Source of the DNA: Deltaproteobacteria bacterium RBG_13_43_22
GTDB taxonomy: Bacteria; Desulfobacterota; RBG-13-43-22
Direction of reading: 5' to 3'
DNA length: 58,386 nt
Assembly: GCA_001797675.1 (NCBI GenBank)
Contig: MGQB01000035.1
Location: 1-58,386, forward strand
The translations under genes and the position numbers were made by a program. Below the pieces are notes generated by a model that was not told the origin of the DNA, did not search any database, and saw only the letters and a program-made list of their open reading frames with translations. This document shows, piece by piece, positions 45,123-54,378 of the stretch (positions are counted from its first letter, which is position 1; every line of letters starts with the position of its first letter).

Positions 45123-46517
45123 TTGGCTGATCCTGACTCCGCGCTCAAACGAACCGTTTTGATTATTGCTTGTCTGAGTTCTTTTATCGTCCCCTTTATC
45201 GGCTCCTCCGTCAATATTGCTTTACCGACTATCGGAAAAGAATTCAACATAGATGCAGTCACCTTGGGTTGGGTGCCCACTGCCTATCTTCTGGCCTCGG
45301 CCATGTTTCTTCTACCTTTTGGCCGGGTGGCTGATATTTATGGCAGGAAGAAGATTTTTTTAGCCGGTACCGTCATTTACACCATCGGCTCTCTGTTCTC
45401 GGCTCTCTCCATATCTGGCCTGATGCTGGTTACCTGTCGGGTGATCCAGGGAATAGGGAGTGCTATGACCTTCGGAACCTCCATGGCAATCTTGACCTCG
45501 GTGTATCCCCTTGAAGAAAGGGGTTGGGCCATAGGCATCACCACCGCTACGGTCTATTCCGGTCTTTCTCTCGGACCTTTCCTGGGTGGGTTTTTAACCC
45601 AGCATCTGGGCTGGCGCAGCCTTTTTTATTTTAACGTTCCCTTTGGATTAGTCGTCATCATTCTCGTTTTATGGCAACTTAAAGGAGAATGGGCTGAAGC
45701 CAAGGGTGAGCGTATCGATTTACCGGGATCGGTCCTTTACCCCTTGATGCTTCTTTTGGTCATGTACGGTTTGTCCCTTCTGCCTGCGAGTTCCGGGATC
45801 GGGTTGATCGGGGTTGGGGGAATAGGGGTCATTCTCTTTTTCTTTTTAGAGGCCCGAACCAGCAGCCCGATCTTGAATGTTCAGGTCTTTAAACACAACC
45901 CCGTATTTACCTTCTCCAATCTGGCAGCCTTTATCCATTATAGTTCAACCTTTGCGGTCACTTTTTTAATGAGCCTTTATTTGCAGTATATCAAGGGGCT
46001 CAGCGCCCAAAGCGCCGGGGTGATCTTAATATCCCAACCCCTGATGATGGCCGCCTTTTCTCCCCTGGCCGGACGGCTTTCAGACCGGATCGAGCCGAGG
46101 GTCATCGCCTCCCTCGGTCTGGCCTGCACTTGTGCAGCCATTTACCTGCTATCGTTCATTGGAGATCAAACAGGGTTGCCTTATATTATTTTCACTCTCC
46201 TATTTCTTGGCTTCGGGTTCGCCCTTTTCTCTTCACCCAACACCAATGCCGTTATGAGTTCTGTGGAAAAACGATATTACGGTGTTGCTTCCGGGACGAT
46301 AGGAACCATGCGGCTCATCGGTCAGATGTTCAGCATGGGAATGGCCATGATGATTTTTTCCATTATTATTGGCAAGGTCAGCATCACACCTAAGCTTTAT
46401 CCGCTTTTCCTAAGAAGTGTAAAAATCGCTCTGGTTATTAACGGTACGCTTTGTTTTATCGGCATATTTTTGTCTTTGGCCAGGGGCAAGGTTCAGCGGC
46501 AGAACATGGAAAAATAG
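45123..46517 (+). CDS. MFS drug-efflux transporter, DHA2 (EmrB/QacA) family
   Basis: 464 residues with about 14 hydrophobic helices, the DHA2 count. Motif A is GRVADIYGRKKIF between helices 2 and 3, and the antiporter motif C is GLSLGPFLGG in helix 5. Proton-driven exporter, substrate unknown. The start is a TTG; no ATG fits the N-terminal helix (LKRTVLIIACLSSFIVPFIG). A hairpin terminator follows at 46634-46674. Confidence 0.9.
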   Translation: MADPDSALKRTVLIIACLSSFIVPFIGSSVNIALPTIGKEFNIDAVTLGWVPTAYLLASAMFLLPFGRVADIYGRKKIFLAGTVIYTIGSLFSALSISGLMLVTCRVIQGIGSAMTFGTSMAILTSVYPLEERGWAIGITTATVYSGLSLGPFLGGFLTQHLGWRSLFYFNVPFGLVVIILVLWQLKGEWAEAKGERIDLPGSVLYPLMLLLVMYGLSLLPASSGIGLIGVGGIGVILFFFLEARTSSPILNVQVFKHNPVFTFSNLAAFIHYSSTFAVTFLMSLYLQYIKGLSAQSAGVILISQPLMMAAFSPLAGRLSDRIEPRVIASLGLACTCAAIYLLSFIGDQTGLPYIIFTLLFLGFGFALFSSPNTNAVMSSVEKRYYGVASGTIGTMRLIGQMFSMGMAMMIFSIIIGKVSITPKLYPLFLRSVKIALVINGTLCFIGIFLSLARGKVQRQNMEK

Positions 46518-46633
46518 TCCCTATCACCATGAAAATACTTAGTGTTTGCTCACACTCGATCAAAGGCGAACAAGAGCGCAGCCGCCTCAAGGGTGCCCGC
46601 CAGTAAATAAATCAACCAAAATCCTTCTGATTA

Positions 46634-46674
46634 AAAGGGCTTAGGAGATCATACTCCCGGCCCTTTATTTTTTT
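46634..46674 (+). terminator. Rho-independent terminator after the MFS gene
   Basis: AAAGGGC pairs with GCCCTTT, with an inner GGAG/CTCC stem, followed by ATTTTTTT. It directly precedes the nrdD promoter. Confidence 0.75.
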
Positions 46675-46676
46675 GC

Positions 46677-46697
46677 TTGACATACCATATATTGTAT
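46677..46697 (+). promoter_or_regulatory. nrdD promoter -35 with overlapping candidate NrdR box
   Basis: TTGACA (46677-46682) overlaps ATACCATATATTGTAT (46682-46697), a near-palindrome that fits the NrdR-box consensus (ACACnATATnTnGTGT) at most positions. NrdR represses ribonucleotide reductase genes, which fits nrdD downstream. NrdR boxes normally occur in pairs; a convincing second box is not visible. Confidence 0.5.
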
Positions 46698-46740
46698 TTT
46701 AACGTTTCCCGCATACAAGATAAAGGATAAAAAAGCCTTG

Positions 46741-46797
46741 CCCCCCTTCATTTTTTGGAACCCATTGAATATGATTATCTTTTCCAAAAATGGGGGG
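46741..46797. repeat. Extra hairpin next to structured element copy 3
   Basis: CCCCCCTTCATTTTTTGGAA (46741-46760) is largely complementary to TTTCCAAAAATGGGGGG (46781-46797) around a 20-base loop. It abuts and partly overlaps the arm of the element beginning near 46792, so two alternative foldings of the GGGGGG run are possible. Confidence 0.5.
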
Positions 46798-47004
46798 TAA
46801 GGGATCTATTTTCCGGATTGTCCATTATAAGACCATGAGTTTTTTTGCTGGGCCAAAAATTGAATTTTTTTTAGAAGCAGGCCAATACCAAAACCGGAAA
46901 TTGGCTTGGGTGTTTGTCCTGTTTCAAATTAACTTAACTTTTGGGACGGGATTTGGCAAGAGATCGCCTTTTGGACAACCCGGGGGAAAGACCCCTAACC
47001 CCCA
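46792..47004. ncRNA. Structured element, copy 3 (inverted relative to copies 1 and 2)
   Basis: Arms 46792-46824 and 46973-47004 pair imperfectly. Read on the minus strand the core has the shared blocks GTCCAAAAGG, AATCCCGTCCCAAAAG, CACCCAAGCC, GGCCTGC, TTTGGCCCAGCAAA and TGGACAA in the same order as copies 1 and 2. The central arm is CCAA..GCCAA with TTGG..TTGG, and the small hairpin is AAAATT/AATTTT, again different bases but paired. It lies in the presumed leader of nrdD, 80 bases before the start codon. It is more diverged than the other two. Confidence 0.65.
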
Positions 47005-47084
47005 GTAAATCGAGGTTTTATTTTGGCGAAGTTGTAAAAAGAGAAGGGGGGCAAAATCAAAAAGGAGAGGAAGGGTCAAAGGCC

Positions 47085-49232
47085 ATGGGTACCATAGTCG
47101 AATTGCATCAGGATCCAAAGGTATCGGAAGTCAAAGAAACCACAGATCTGGCTCTATTTGTTCGGACCTCTAACGAAGACCTGGTCACCTGGAACCGTCA
47201 GAGAATCGTTGATGCCCTGGTTCGGGAAACCTTGGTTGATTTTGACACCGCCGAGGCCATCAGCAAAGAAGTGGAAGAGTTTATTTTTTCCACCAAGATT
47301 TCCATGGTCACCGCTCCTCTGATACGGGAATTGGTAGACTCCAAATTGATAGAACGGGGGTTGGAAAAGGCCCGGATCATGCATACCCGCTTGGGAGTGC
47401 CCCTCTATGATGTGGACCAGATGATCGTCCATCCCAACAAGGAAAATGCCAATGTTCCTCACGGGCCGGAGGCCACCAACCTGACCCTGGCCGAAGGGAT
47501 CAAAAAGGAATACGCCCTTCTCAGTGTTTTTTCCTCCCAGGTCGGTGATGCCCACATGAGGGGAGATTTCCATCTTCATGATCTCGGTTTTATTGACCGG
47601 CCCTATTGCTCCGGTCAATCACTGGAATATATTAAAAGATTCGGCCTGAACCTGCCCAATGCCCTGTCTATGGCCAAACCAGCCAAACACCCGGAGGTTT
47701 TGCTGGCCCATATGGTCAAGTTTGCAGCAGCACTGCAAAGTCATTTTGCCGGGGCCATCGGCTGGGATGCGGTCAATCTCTTTTTCGCCCCTTACTTGGA
47801 AGGCTTGTCGGACCGGGAGATCAAACAACTGGCTCAGATGATGATTTTTGAATTCTCTCAACAGGCCGTGGCTCGGGGGGGGCAGGCTATTTTTACGGAC
47901 ATCAATCTCTATTGGGAAGTCCCCCGTCATTTCGAAAAGGTCCCGGCCATCGGACCTGGAGGGAAATATACGGGCAAAACCTACTTGGATTATCTCCCTC
48001 TGGCCCAAAAATTCGTCTGGCTTCTATTTGACGTTTTCAAAGAAGGAGACGGGGCCGGCCGTCCTTTTTTCTTTCCTAAACCCCTGGTTCATATCACGGA
48101 AAAATTTTTCCAGACTCCGAATCACCAGGAATTTTTAAATCATATCTGCGAGGTGGCCGCCCTGAAAGGAAACACTTACTTTGTCTTTGACCGGGGACAG
48201 ACGGCCAAGATATCCGAGTGCTGCCGCTTAAGTTTTAAACTCGAGGCCCAGGATTTACTCGATGCCCATGAACCCTGGAGGATGCGTTATTGTGCCCTGC
48301 AAAATGTGACTATTAATTTCCCCCGTCTGGCCTACCAGGCCGAGGGAAACGACACTACCCTTTTTGCCAAATTGGCGGAAAGTGTGGAACTGGCGGTGGA
48401 AGCCCATTTGCAGAAAAATGCATTTATCCTCAAACTCCTTTCCCTTGGAGAAAGGGGCCCCCTGTCTTTATTGACCATGGACCGGGATGGATCCCCTTAT
48501 CTGCGTCTACAGCGGGCTACTTATTTAATCGGCATGGTAGGCTTAAATGAGCTGGTTCAGTACCATACCGGAGAAGAGCTCCATGAATCTCAAAAGGCCA
48601 TCAAGTTCGGACTTAAAGTCATTGCCTACATGAAACTGTTAACCGACCGGTTTAGTCAAAAATACGGCATGCGCTTTGTCTTGGAACAGACACCGGCTGA
48701 AAGTACAGCCTATCGTTTTGCCAAACTGGATCTCCAAAAATATCCGGAGCAGGCCGGAAAGGTGATTAAAGGGGATAAAGCTCAAGGGGAAGTTTATTAT
48801 ACTAATTCGACCCTTTTTAATATTTCGGCTCAGATGAACCCGGTAGATCGGGTTCGCTATGAAGGTTTGTTCCATCCTTTGATTGAAGCCGGTGCCCTAA
48901 CCCATATCTGGATCGGGGAATCAAGGCCCGATAAAGAATCCCTGGCTAATTTTATTATTAAGACTTTTAAATTGACCAAGAACGACCAGATCGCTTTTTC
49001 TCCGGAATTTACCACCTGTCGGGCCTGTGGTCAGACCTCCCGAGGCCTGATGGAAAAGTGCCCTTATTGCGGATCGGCTGAAGTGGATGGGATCACCCGT
49101 ATTACCGGGTATTTCACCAAAATCTCCAGTTGGAACAAAGGCAAGATAGGAGAACTCAGAGACCGCTATCGAAACACTCCTTACTTCTCGATGAGGGAAG
49201 CGGTATCCCCCGGAGTGGAAGAACCAACCTAA
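47085..49232 (+). CDS. nrdD: Anaerobic (class III) ribonucleoside-triphosphate reductase
   Basis: 715 residues from the ATG at 47085, chosen because GAGGAAGGG lies nine bases upstream and homology starts there. Reduces NTPs to dNTPs by glycyl-radical chemistry. An ATP-cone (about 20-110, TSNEDLVTWNRQRIVDAL) precedes the catalytic barrel; ISECCRL is the active-site Cys region. The C-terminal zinc site is CRACG..CPYCG, and the glycyl radical site is RITGY, followed by WNKGKIGELRDRYRN. A redoxin and the activase NrdG follow. Confidence 0.95.
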   Translation: MGTIVELHQDPKVSEVKETTDLALFVRTSNEDLVTWNRQRIVDALVRETLVDFDTAEAISKEVEEFIFSTKISMVTAPLIRELVDSKLIERGLEKARIMHTRLGVPLYDVDQMIVHPNKENANVPHGPEATNLTLAEGIKKEYALLSVFSSQVGDAHMRGDFHLHDLGFIDRPYCSGQSLEYIKRFGLNLPNALSMAKPAKHPEVLLAHMVKFAAALQSHFAGAIGWDAVNLFFAPYLEGLSDREIKQLAQMMIFEFSQQAVARGGQAIFTDINLYWEVPRHFEKVPAIGPGGKYTGKTYLDYLPLAQKFVWLLFDVFKEGDGAGRPFFFPKPLVHITEKFFQTPNHQEFLNHICEVAALKGNTYFVFDRGQTAKISECCRLSFKLEAQDLLDAHEPWRMRYCALQNVTINFPRLAYQAEGNDTTLFAKLAESVELAVEAHLQKNAFILKLLSLGERGPLSLLTMDRDGSPYLRLQRATYLIGMVGLNELVQYHTGEELHESQKAIKFGLKVIAYMKLLTDRFSQKYGMRFVLEQTPAESTAYRFAKLDLQKYPEQAGKVIKGDKAQGEVYYTNSTLFNISAQMNPVDRVRYEGLFHPLIEAGALTHIWIGESRPDKESLANFIIKTFKLTKNDQIAFSPEFTTCRACGQTSRGLMEKCPYCGSAEVDGITRITGYFTKISSWNKGKIGELRDRYRNTPYFSMREAVSPGVEEPT

Positions 49233-49436
49233 GATATTTCAACTTCTGGAAACAAGGAGTCCCTATTCCAAGAGATTTCTTTGAGTTTGATGCATATTTG
49301 TTGGTTTAATCAATAACCTGAAAAGCAATTTCACATTTTACCGGTTGATCAAAAATGGTCAGACACAAGGACCCCGCAATCCCACGGATGGCGGGAGTGA
49401 CGGGCTTTTTTCATCAACCTGTTGAGGAGATTAATC

Positions 49437-49685
49437 ATGACCTTATTTACCAAAGCCGATTGCCAAAAATGTCATTACATTAAAGACCATTTTAATCTCC
49501 CCTCCCTTGGCATTCAGGAAGAGATTCTGGGGGAGGATAATGCCGAAGCCCTGGCCCATCTGGCCTGGCACGAATTGATCGAAACAGCTCAGAAAGAGTT
49601 GCCCATCCTGATCCTGGATGACAATACGGCCGTTGTCGGAGCTATTCCGATTAAAAAATATTTAAGTCATCAAAATGGGAATTAA
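49437..49685 (+). CDS. Glutaredoxin/NrdH-like redoxin
   Basis: 82 residues from ATG 49437, which follows TGAGGAGA; the longer frame to 49422 lacks a ribosome-binding site. A thioredoxin-fold protein with active site DCQKCHYI near the N-terminus (CxxC at residues 9 and 12). It ends in the pattern LPILILDDNTAVVGA, the cis-Pro strand region of glutaredoxins. It overlaps nrdG by 11 bases. Some class III reductases (NrdD2 type) use a dedicated redoxin instead of formate as reductant; the position here suggests that role. Confidence 0.8.
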   Translation: MTLFTKADCQKCHYIKDHFNLPSLGIQEEILGEDNAEALAHLAWHELIETAQKELPILILDDNTAVVGAIPIKKYLSHQNGN

Positions 49686-50340
49686 AGGCTTTATCGAAAC
49701 CTCTTTTTTGGATTGGCCTGGTAAAATTTGTGCCGTCCTCTTTTTACCCTATTGCAATCTGCGATGCCCTTATTGCCATAACCATGAACTGGTTCTTCAT
49801 CCGGATCGGTTTTCTGACTTTCCTTGGGATACCATTCAACAACGGTTAGAGGTCCTCAGGAACTGGCTGGATGGAGTCTGCATCACCGGGGGCGAACCGA
49901 CCCTCCATTCCGATTTGCCGGAACTCCTTGACCGGATTCATGGTTTGGGATTGGCGGTTAAATTGGACACCAACGGGACCCATCCGGAGATGCTGGAATT
50001 TTTAATTTCCCAAAAATTGGTCGATTATCTGGCCATGGATATCAAAGGCCCATTAGACCAGAAATCCTATGGACGGAGTGCCGGTGTTCGGATTTCAATC
50101 CCGGAGATAAAAAAATCCATGGAGTTCATCCTCTCCGGCCGGGTAGCCGGAGAGTTTAGAACCACGGTGGTTCCGGAATGGCATACAGCACCGGTCCTGG
50201 CTCAGATGGCCCTGGAATTAAAAGAGGCTCCGAAATGGACGCATCAAGCCTTTAATCCGGCCCAGCCCCTGGATCCGGCCCTTCGAGTAGAAAGGGGTCA
50301 TGGATTCGAGAGGGCAGCAAATAAAGCGAATGGTTCCTAA
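49675..50340 (+). CDS. nrdG: Anaerobic ribonucleotide reductase activating protein (radical SAM)
   Basis: 221 residues. The CNLRCPYCHN segment is the radical-SAM C-x3-C-x2-C cluster motif (about residues 26-33); TGGEPTLH is the SAM-binding GGE motif. It makes the glycyl radical on NrdD. Length and the extended C-terminal half fit the NrdG2 branch. It overlaps the redoxin gene by 11 bases; spacing from nrdD to the redoxin is about 200 bases. Confidence 0.93.
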   Translation: MGIKGFIETSFLDWPGKICAVLFLPYCNLRCPYCHNHELVLHPDRFSDFPWDTIQQRLEVLRNWLDGVCITGGEPTLHSDLPELLDRIHGLGLAVKLDTNGTHPEMLEFLISQKLVDYLAMDIKGPLDQKSYGRSAGVRISIPEIKKSMEFILSGRVAGEFRTTVVPEWHTAPVLAQMALELKEAPKWTHQAFNPAQPLDPALRVERGHGFERAANKANGS

Positions 50341-51015
50341 TCAATTGCTTACTTATCCCCATCATAGTCCTCCCTTAATCTTTTAGTTCCGCCTTCTCCC
50401 TAAATTCCAGGTCTCAGTATTTTCTAAACAGTTTCCTTGAACCTTTGATTCCTGGACTTCTTGATCTCTCGGATTATCGTCAACTCTTTTGGAAAAAATC
50501 CTGACTTTCATGGCTGTTTAGCTCTAATAAATTCGAATTCTTTTATAAGACAGAATTTACCGGATTACCTGGATTTTTGTGTCTTTCCGGTAGAAAGGCA
50601 CAAACCCAATCGTCCTGCGGACAGAAGCCTAACTGTCCGCTGGAAGGGAATCGAGGTTGCTCAGGGTCCCTCGAGCCTGAGCGAAGAACACGTAAATCCT
50701 GTCTGACAAAACTTTTTCATATGTCTAAAGCGTTACTGATTTTTTTTTAAGGCAGCAATTAGATTCCCTATAATAATTACCCGGTTGATCCGATAATATC
50801 AATGAGTAGAAGCTTTGAAAAAAACATTTATTAGGGAAAATATTACCTACACATTGGAAATAAATTCCCATTGAGAGTGAGCTGATACGAAGGACATTTA
50901 GGTAACTATCTTATTTTAAATGATTTTATTATCTTTCGGGCCTTGGCATTTATTGTGCATAAAAGAAAAACAAGAAATCAAATTGAAAAATACAGGTAGG
51001 AAAGGGGGTGTTAAC
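50341..51015. other. Long intergenic region with a multi-hairpin element
   Basis: No gene is convincing. The first part (50395-50470) has word-type tracts such as CCTTGAACCTTTGATTCC. The middle holds the element at 50549-50703. The last part is AT-rich and should carry the promoter of the EF-hand gene. Confidence 0.45.
50549..50703. ncRNA. Multi-hairpin element, candidate structured RNA
   Basis: An outer stem (GACAGAATTTAC at 50549-50560 with GTAAATCCTGTC at 50692-50703, one mismatch) encloses three consecutive hairpins: 50576-50604 (12-bp stem, loop CGGTA), 50617-50640 (8-bp perfect stem GCGGACAG/CTGTCCGC) and 50659-50682 (7-bp perfect stem GCTCAGG/CCTGAGC). The layout is a four-way junction of 155 bases. 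I do not recognise the family. Only one copy is present. Confidence 0.5.
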
Positions 51016-51663
51016 GTGATCGGGATAAACGGTTTAACGGCAATACACAACAGGTTATCCAACTACATGAAGGTAAACCAAATGACCGTGAACTGGCTCA
51101 AAACCAAAGATCAAGGCGGGGATAATGCCTTTAATATCGATGAATTCAGCGGTGATGAAGCTGTCTTTAAGGATATCGATAAAAACGGCGACGGCAAGCT
51201 TGATGCTGCAGAATTGAATAGTGCCTATTACTCTCAACAACTGAACCAGATGACCGTTGATCTGATAAATTCCAAGGACACTAATGAGGATCAACTGCTG
51301 AACGCAGATGAACTGGGTGTTTCGTCTGAGATCTTCAGTAACATTGATACCAACAGTGATGGCACGGCTGATGTCAATGAACTGAATACGGCGTATCTGA
51401 TGACCCAGGTAAATCAGATGACTGTTGATCTGGTCAATGCCAAGGACACTGACGGAGATCAGCTTCTGACCGCTGACGAACTGGGTGTTTCTCAAGATAC
51501 CTTCAGCACCATCGACACGAATAATGACGGCACTGCCGGTACTGATGAATTGAATACGGCTTTCTTTACAAAGAATCCTATTTGGGAATACCTTAAGGTG
51601 GTAAACGCTTCGAGCTTAACCCAATCTAATTCAACCACCAGCACCGGAAGCATCTTCGCCTAA
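51016..51663 (+). CDS. Six-EF-hand protein with three tandem 56-residue repeats
   Basis: 215 residues from the GTG at 51016, which follows GGAAAGGGGG; a longer frame to 50920 lacks a site. Three tandem units start QMTV(N/D) and each hold two 12-residue EF-hand loops. The second loop of each is canonical (DKNGDGKLDAAE, DTNSDGTADVNE, DTNNDGTAGTDE); the first has N or Q in place of the central Gly (DQGGDNAFNIDE, DTNEDQLLNADE, DTDGDQLLTADE). No signal peptide is seen. Predicted calcium-binding protein of unknown role; calcium buffering or unconventional secretion are both possible. Confidence 0.8.
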   Translation: MIGINGLTAIHNRLSNYMKVNQMTVNWLKTKDQGGDNAFNIDEFSGDEAVFKDIDKNGDGKLDAAELNSAYYSQQLNQMTVDLINSKDTNEDQLLNADELGVSSEIFSNIDTNSDGTADVNELNTAYLMTQVNQMTVDLVNAKDTDGDQLLTADELGVSQDTFSTIDTNNDGTAGTDELNTAFFTKNPIWEYLKVVNASSLTQSNSTTSTGSIFA

Positions 51664-51669
51664 ATTGCC

Positions 51670-51701
51670 ATGGAGGGGTGAAGATTTTCATCCCTCTCCA
51701 T
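51670..51701. terminator. Bidirectional terminator between the EF-hand gene and tkt
   Basis: ATGGAGGGGTGAA pairs with TTCATCCCTCTCCAT (two small bulges), followed by CTTTATTATT on the plus strand. The hairpin includes the tkt stop codon and can end both converging transcripts. Confidence 0.65.
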
Positions 51702-53751
51702 CTTTATTATTCAAATCTTTCAAAAGTTCCAAGGCTTTTTCCACTATCTGGTCTGCTGTAAGCCCGAATTTTTCATATAAGACCTTGTCGGGTGCCGAGG
51801 CCCCGAAGTGATCCAGGCCGATCACTATTCCTTTTTCTCCAACATATTGCCGCCATCCCAGAGAGCTGCCGGCCTCAATAGCCAGCCGGGCCTTGATTTC
51901 CGGCGGTATTACCCGATCATGGTATTCCTGGGATTGCCTTTCAAACAATTCCCAACTGGGCATACTGACCACCCGGGAGAAGATTCCTTTGGCGATTAAT
52001 TTATTCATGGCTTCAAGGGCGATAGAGATTTCAGAACCTGTAGCCAATAAAACAAGCTCCGGCTTTGGACCTTCAACTTTATTTAATACATAAGCCCCTA
52101 ATGCCAGGTTGTCGGCCGTTCGCATCAGGTTGCGATCCAGGGTGGGCAGATTTTGTCTGGTTAAAATCAAAGCGGTCGGCCCGTTTTTGCTTTTTAAGGC
52201 TATCCGCCAGGCTTCAGCTGTTTCATTGGCATCAGCGGGTCGGATGACGGTTAAATTGGGTATAACCCGAAGGGCGGCTAATTGTTCGACGGGCTGATGG
52301 GTCGGTCCGTCTTCACCCAAGCCGATACTGTCATGGGTAAAGACATAAATCACCCTTAAACCCATCATAGCCGCCAATCTTATCGCAGGCCGCATGTACT
52401 CGGAGAAAATCAGGAAAGTCCCGCCGTAGGGAATTACCCCCCCGTGTAAGGCCATACCATTCATGATGGAGCCCATCCCGTGTTCACGAACCCCGAATCG
52501 AACATTGCGCTGATCGTAGGTTCCGGCCTGAAAGTCTTTGGAGTCCTTGATTTCGGTTTTATTGGACGGGGCCAGATCCGCCGAACCGCCTATCAGATTG
52601 GTTACCTTGCCGGCCAGGGCATTGAGCACCTTCCCCGAGGCTGCACGGGTGGCCATCCCCTTGGAATCGGCCGGGAAGACAGGGATCCCCTGTTCCCATC
52701 CTTCAGACAGGTCACCGGCCATGACCTGTTTCCATTCGGCGGCCGGTCCCGGGTAGGCTTTTTCATAGGCGGCAAACAGGTTTTTCCATTTTTTTTCGTT
52801 TTTTTCTCCGACCTTGACTGCCTTCCGAAATACAGCTTGAGCCTCCTGCGGAACATAGAAGTTCGGTTCTGTTGGCCAGCCTAGACTCTCTTTGGTCAGA
52901 CGGACCTCTTCCAGTCCGAGGGGTTCCCCGTGCGCCCCGGCCGTGTTTTCCTTGTTGGGGCTTCCACAGCCAATGCAGGTACGGACGGCAATCAGGGAAG
53001 GTCGTTCGGTTTCGGTCCGGGCCTTTCGAATCGCTCTTCTGATGGCCTGGACATCGTTTCCATCCGCAACCTGTTGCACATGCCAGTTATAGGCCTTAAA
53101 ACGGGCCAGCCGATTTTCTGTAAAGGTAATATCCGTGCTACCCTCGATGGATATGTGATTGTCGTCGTAAAGATAAATCAACTTGCCCAATTTCAGATGT
53201 CCGGCCAGGGAAGCAACCTCGTGAGAAATCCCTTCCATCAGATCCCCGTCGCTGACAATGGCATAGGTATAATGATCCACAAGGGGAAAATCCGGACGGT
53301 TATACCGGGCGGCCAAAAATCGTTCGGCCATGGCCATGCCCACCCCATTGGCAAAGCCCTGTCCCAGGGGTCCGGTGGTGGTTTCCACACCCGGGGTATG
53401 CCCGTATTCCGGGTGGCCCGGGGTTTTGCTGCCCCACTGCCTGAAGGCCTTCAGGTCATCCAGAGAAAGATCATAACCGGTAAGATGGAGCAAGCCGTAA
53501 AGCAGCATGGAACCGTGACCCGCGGACAGGACAAATCGGTCTCGGTCCGGCCAATGAGGATTTCGGGGGTTGTGCTTCAAAAACCGTGTCCAAAGGATAT
53601 AGGCCATGGGGGCAGCACCCATGGGCATGCCTGGATGACCGGAATTGGCCTTTTGCACCGCATCCACGGCCAGCATCCGGATGGTATTGATACACAGATC
53701 GTCAAGTGCATCAGGTTGTGAGACATTATTCAATTGAGTTGCTTCCTTCAT
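51688..53751 (-). CDS. tkt: Transketolase
   Basis: 687 residues, typical. Thiamine-diphosphate enzyme of the pentose-phosphate pathway. The TPP motif is [16 protein letters not shown] with DDNHISIEG; the conserved N-terminal [16 protein letters not shown], the pyrimidine domain ([35 protein letters not shown]) and the C-terminal domain are all intact. It is monocistronic, convergent with the EF-hand gene. Confidence 0.96.
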   Translation of the reverse strand: MKEATQLNNVSQPDALDDLCINTIRMLAVDAVQKANSGHPGMPMGAAPMAYILWTRFLKHNPRNPHWPDRDRFVLSAGHGSMLLYGLLHLTGYDLSLDDLKAFRQWGSKTPGHPEYGHTPGVETTTGPLGQGFANGVGMAMAERFLAARYNRPDFPLVDHYTYAIVSDGDLMEGISHEVASLAGHLKLGKLIYLYDDNHISIEGSTDITFTENRLARFKAYNWHVQQVADGNDVQAIRRAIRKARTETERPSLIAVRTCIGCGSPNKENTAGAHGEPLGLEEVRLTKESLGWPTEPNFYVPQEAQAVFRKAVKVGEKNEKKWKNLFAAYEKAYPGPAAEWKQVMAGDLSEGWEQGIPVFPADSKGMATRAASGKVLNALAGKVTNLIGGSADLAPSNKTEIKDSKDFQAGTYDQRNVRFGVREHGMGSIMNGMALHGGVIPYGGTFLIFSEYMRPAIRLAAMMGLRVIYVFTHDSIGLGEDGPTHQPVEQLAALRVIPNLTVIRPADANETAEAWRIALKSKNGPTALILTRQNLPTLDRNLMRTADNLALGAYVLNKVEGPKPELVLLATGSEISIALEAMNKLIAKGIFSRVVSMPSWELFERQSQEYHDRVIPPEIKARLAIEAGSSLGWRQYVGEKGIVIGLDHFGASAPDKVLYEKFGLTADQIVEKALELLKDLNNKDGEG

Positions 53752-54378
53752 AAGGTCATCTCCAATGTATAGTAACGGGGGATAGGGGATTTATTAGTGC
53801 TTCTTGTCCATTTAGGGACCAAGAAACTTGAAAAGTGGGGTTCGCCGAACGTCTAATGATAAACGACGAACGTTATTTTCATACCAAACCAGCATAATCT
53901 ATTCCAAGAATGCCCGGTTGTAAACCAAATTTTTTACCACTCAATTTGCAACTTTAACCGATCGGTTTCCCATCTCTCCCCCCAAGTTCACCGGGGCAGA
54001 CAACCCTCAAGAGAAGCCATCCCCAAGTCCCATGGGAAAGGGGGACCTACTTGATAATTAACACTTATTCTCCACTCCTTCTTTGTTCTGAATGGCCTTC
54101 GCAATCGTTGAATTATATACCCCATTTGCCGGTTAATCTCAGTTCTCGAATTCCCGGACTCTAGACTTAGATAATAAGGGATCTTCTCTCCCACCCCCGA
54201 ATATTTTCTAGTCCGTACTCCCAGCCGCAGTTCCTGCCCCAAAACCCTTCTTCATGCGATATTCTCTTAATCATAATATTTTTAATCGAACGCTTCATTT
54301 CACTACACAAAGATATCTAAGTGTCATTTCTCAAATAAGTCCCTCCTTGCCGCTTGAAATTGAACTCCCCTATATTTT
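53752..54378. other. Long intergenic region, mostly featureless
   Basis: No gene is supported; the only sizeable frame (53988-54242, minus) has no ribosome-binding site or recognisable fold. A hairpin TTCTTGTCC/GGACCAAGAA lies at 53801-53825 upstream of tkt, and short CGACGAACG words of the word-type repeats occur at 53863-53873. Confidence 0.4.

Noticed and set aside
46555..46607. A possible short peptide frame after the MFS gene
   Set aside because: About 25 codons, no ribosome-binding site, just before a terminator; not supportable.
52930..53721. A 263-residue plus-strand ORF inside transketolase
   Set aside because: It is antisense to the catalytic core of tkt; a codon-bias shadow.
53988..54242. 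An 84-residue minus-strand frame upstream of tkt
   Set aside because: No ribosome-binding site, no fold signal, and mixed composition; I treat the region as non-coding.
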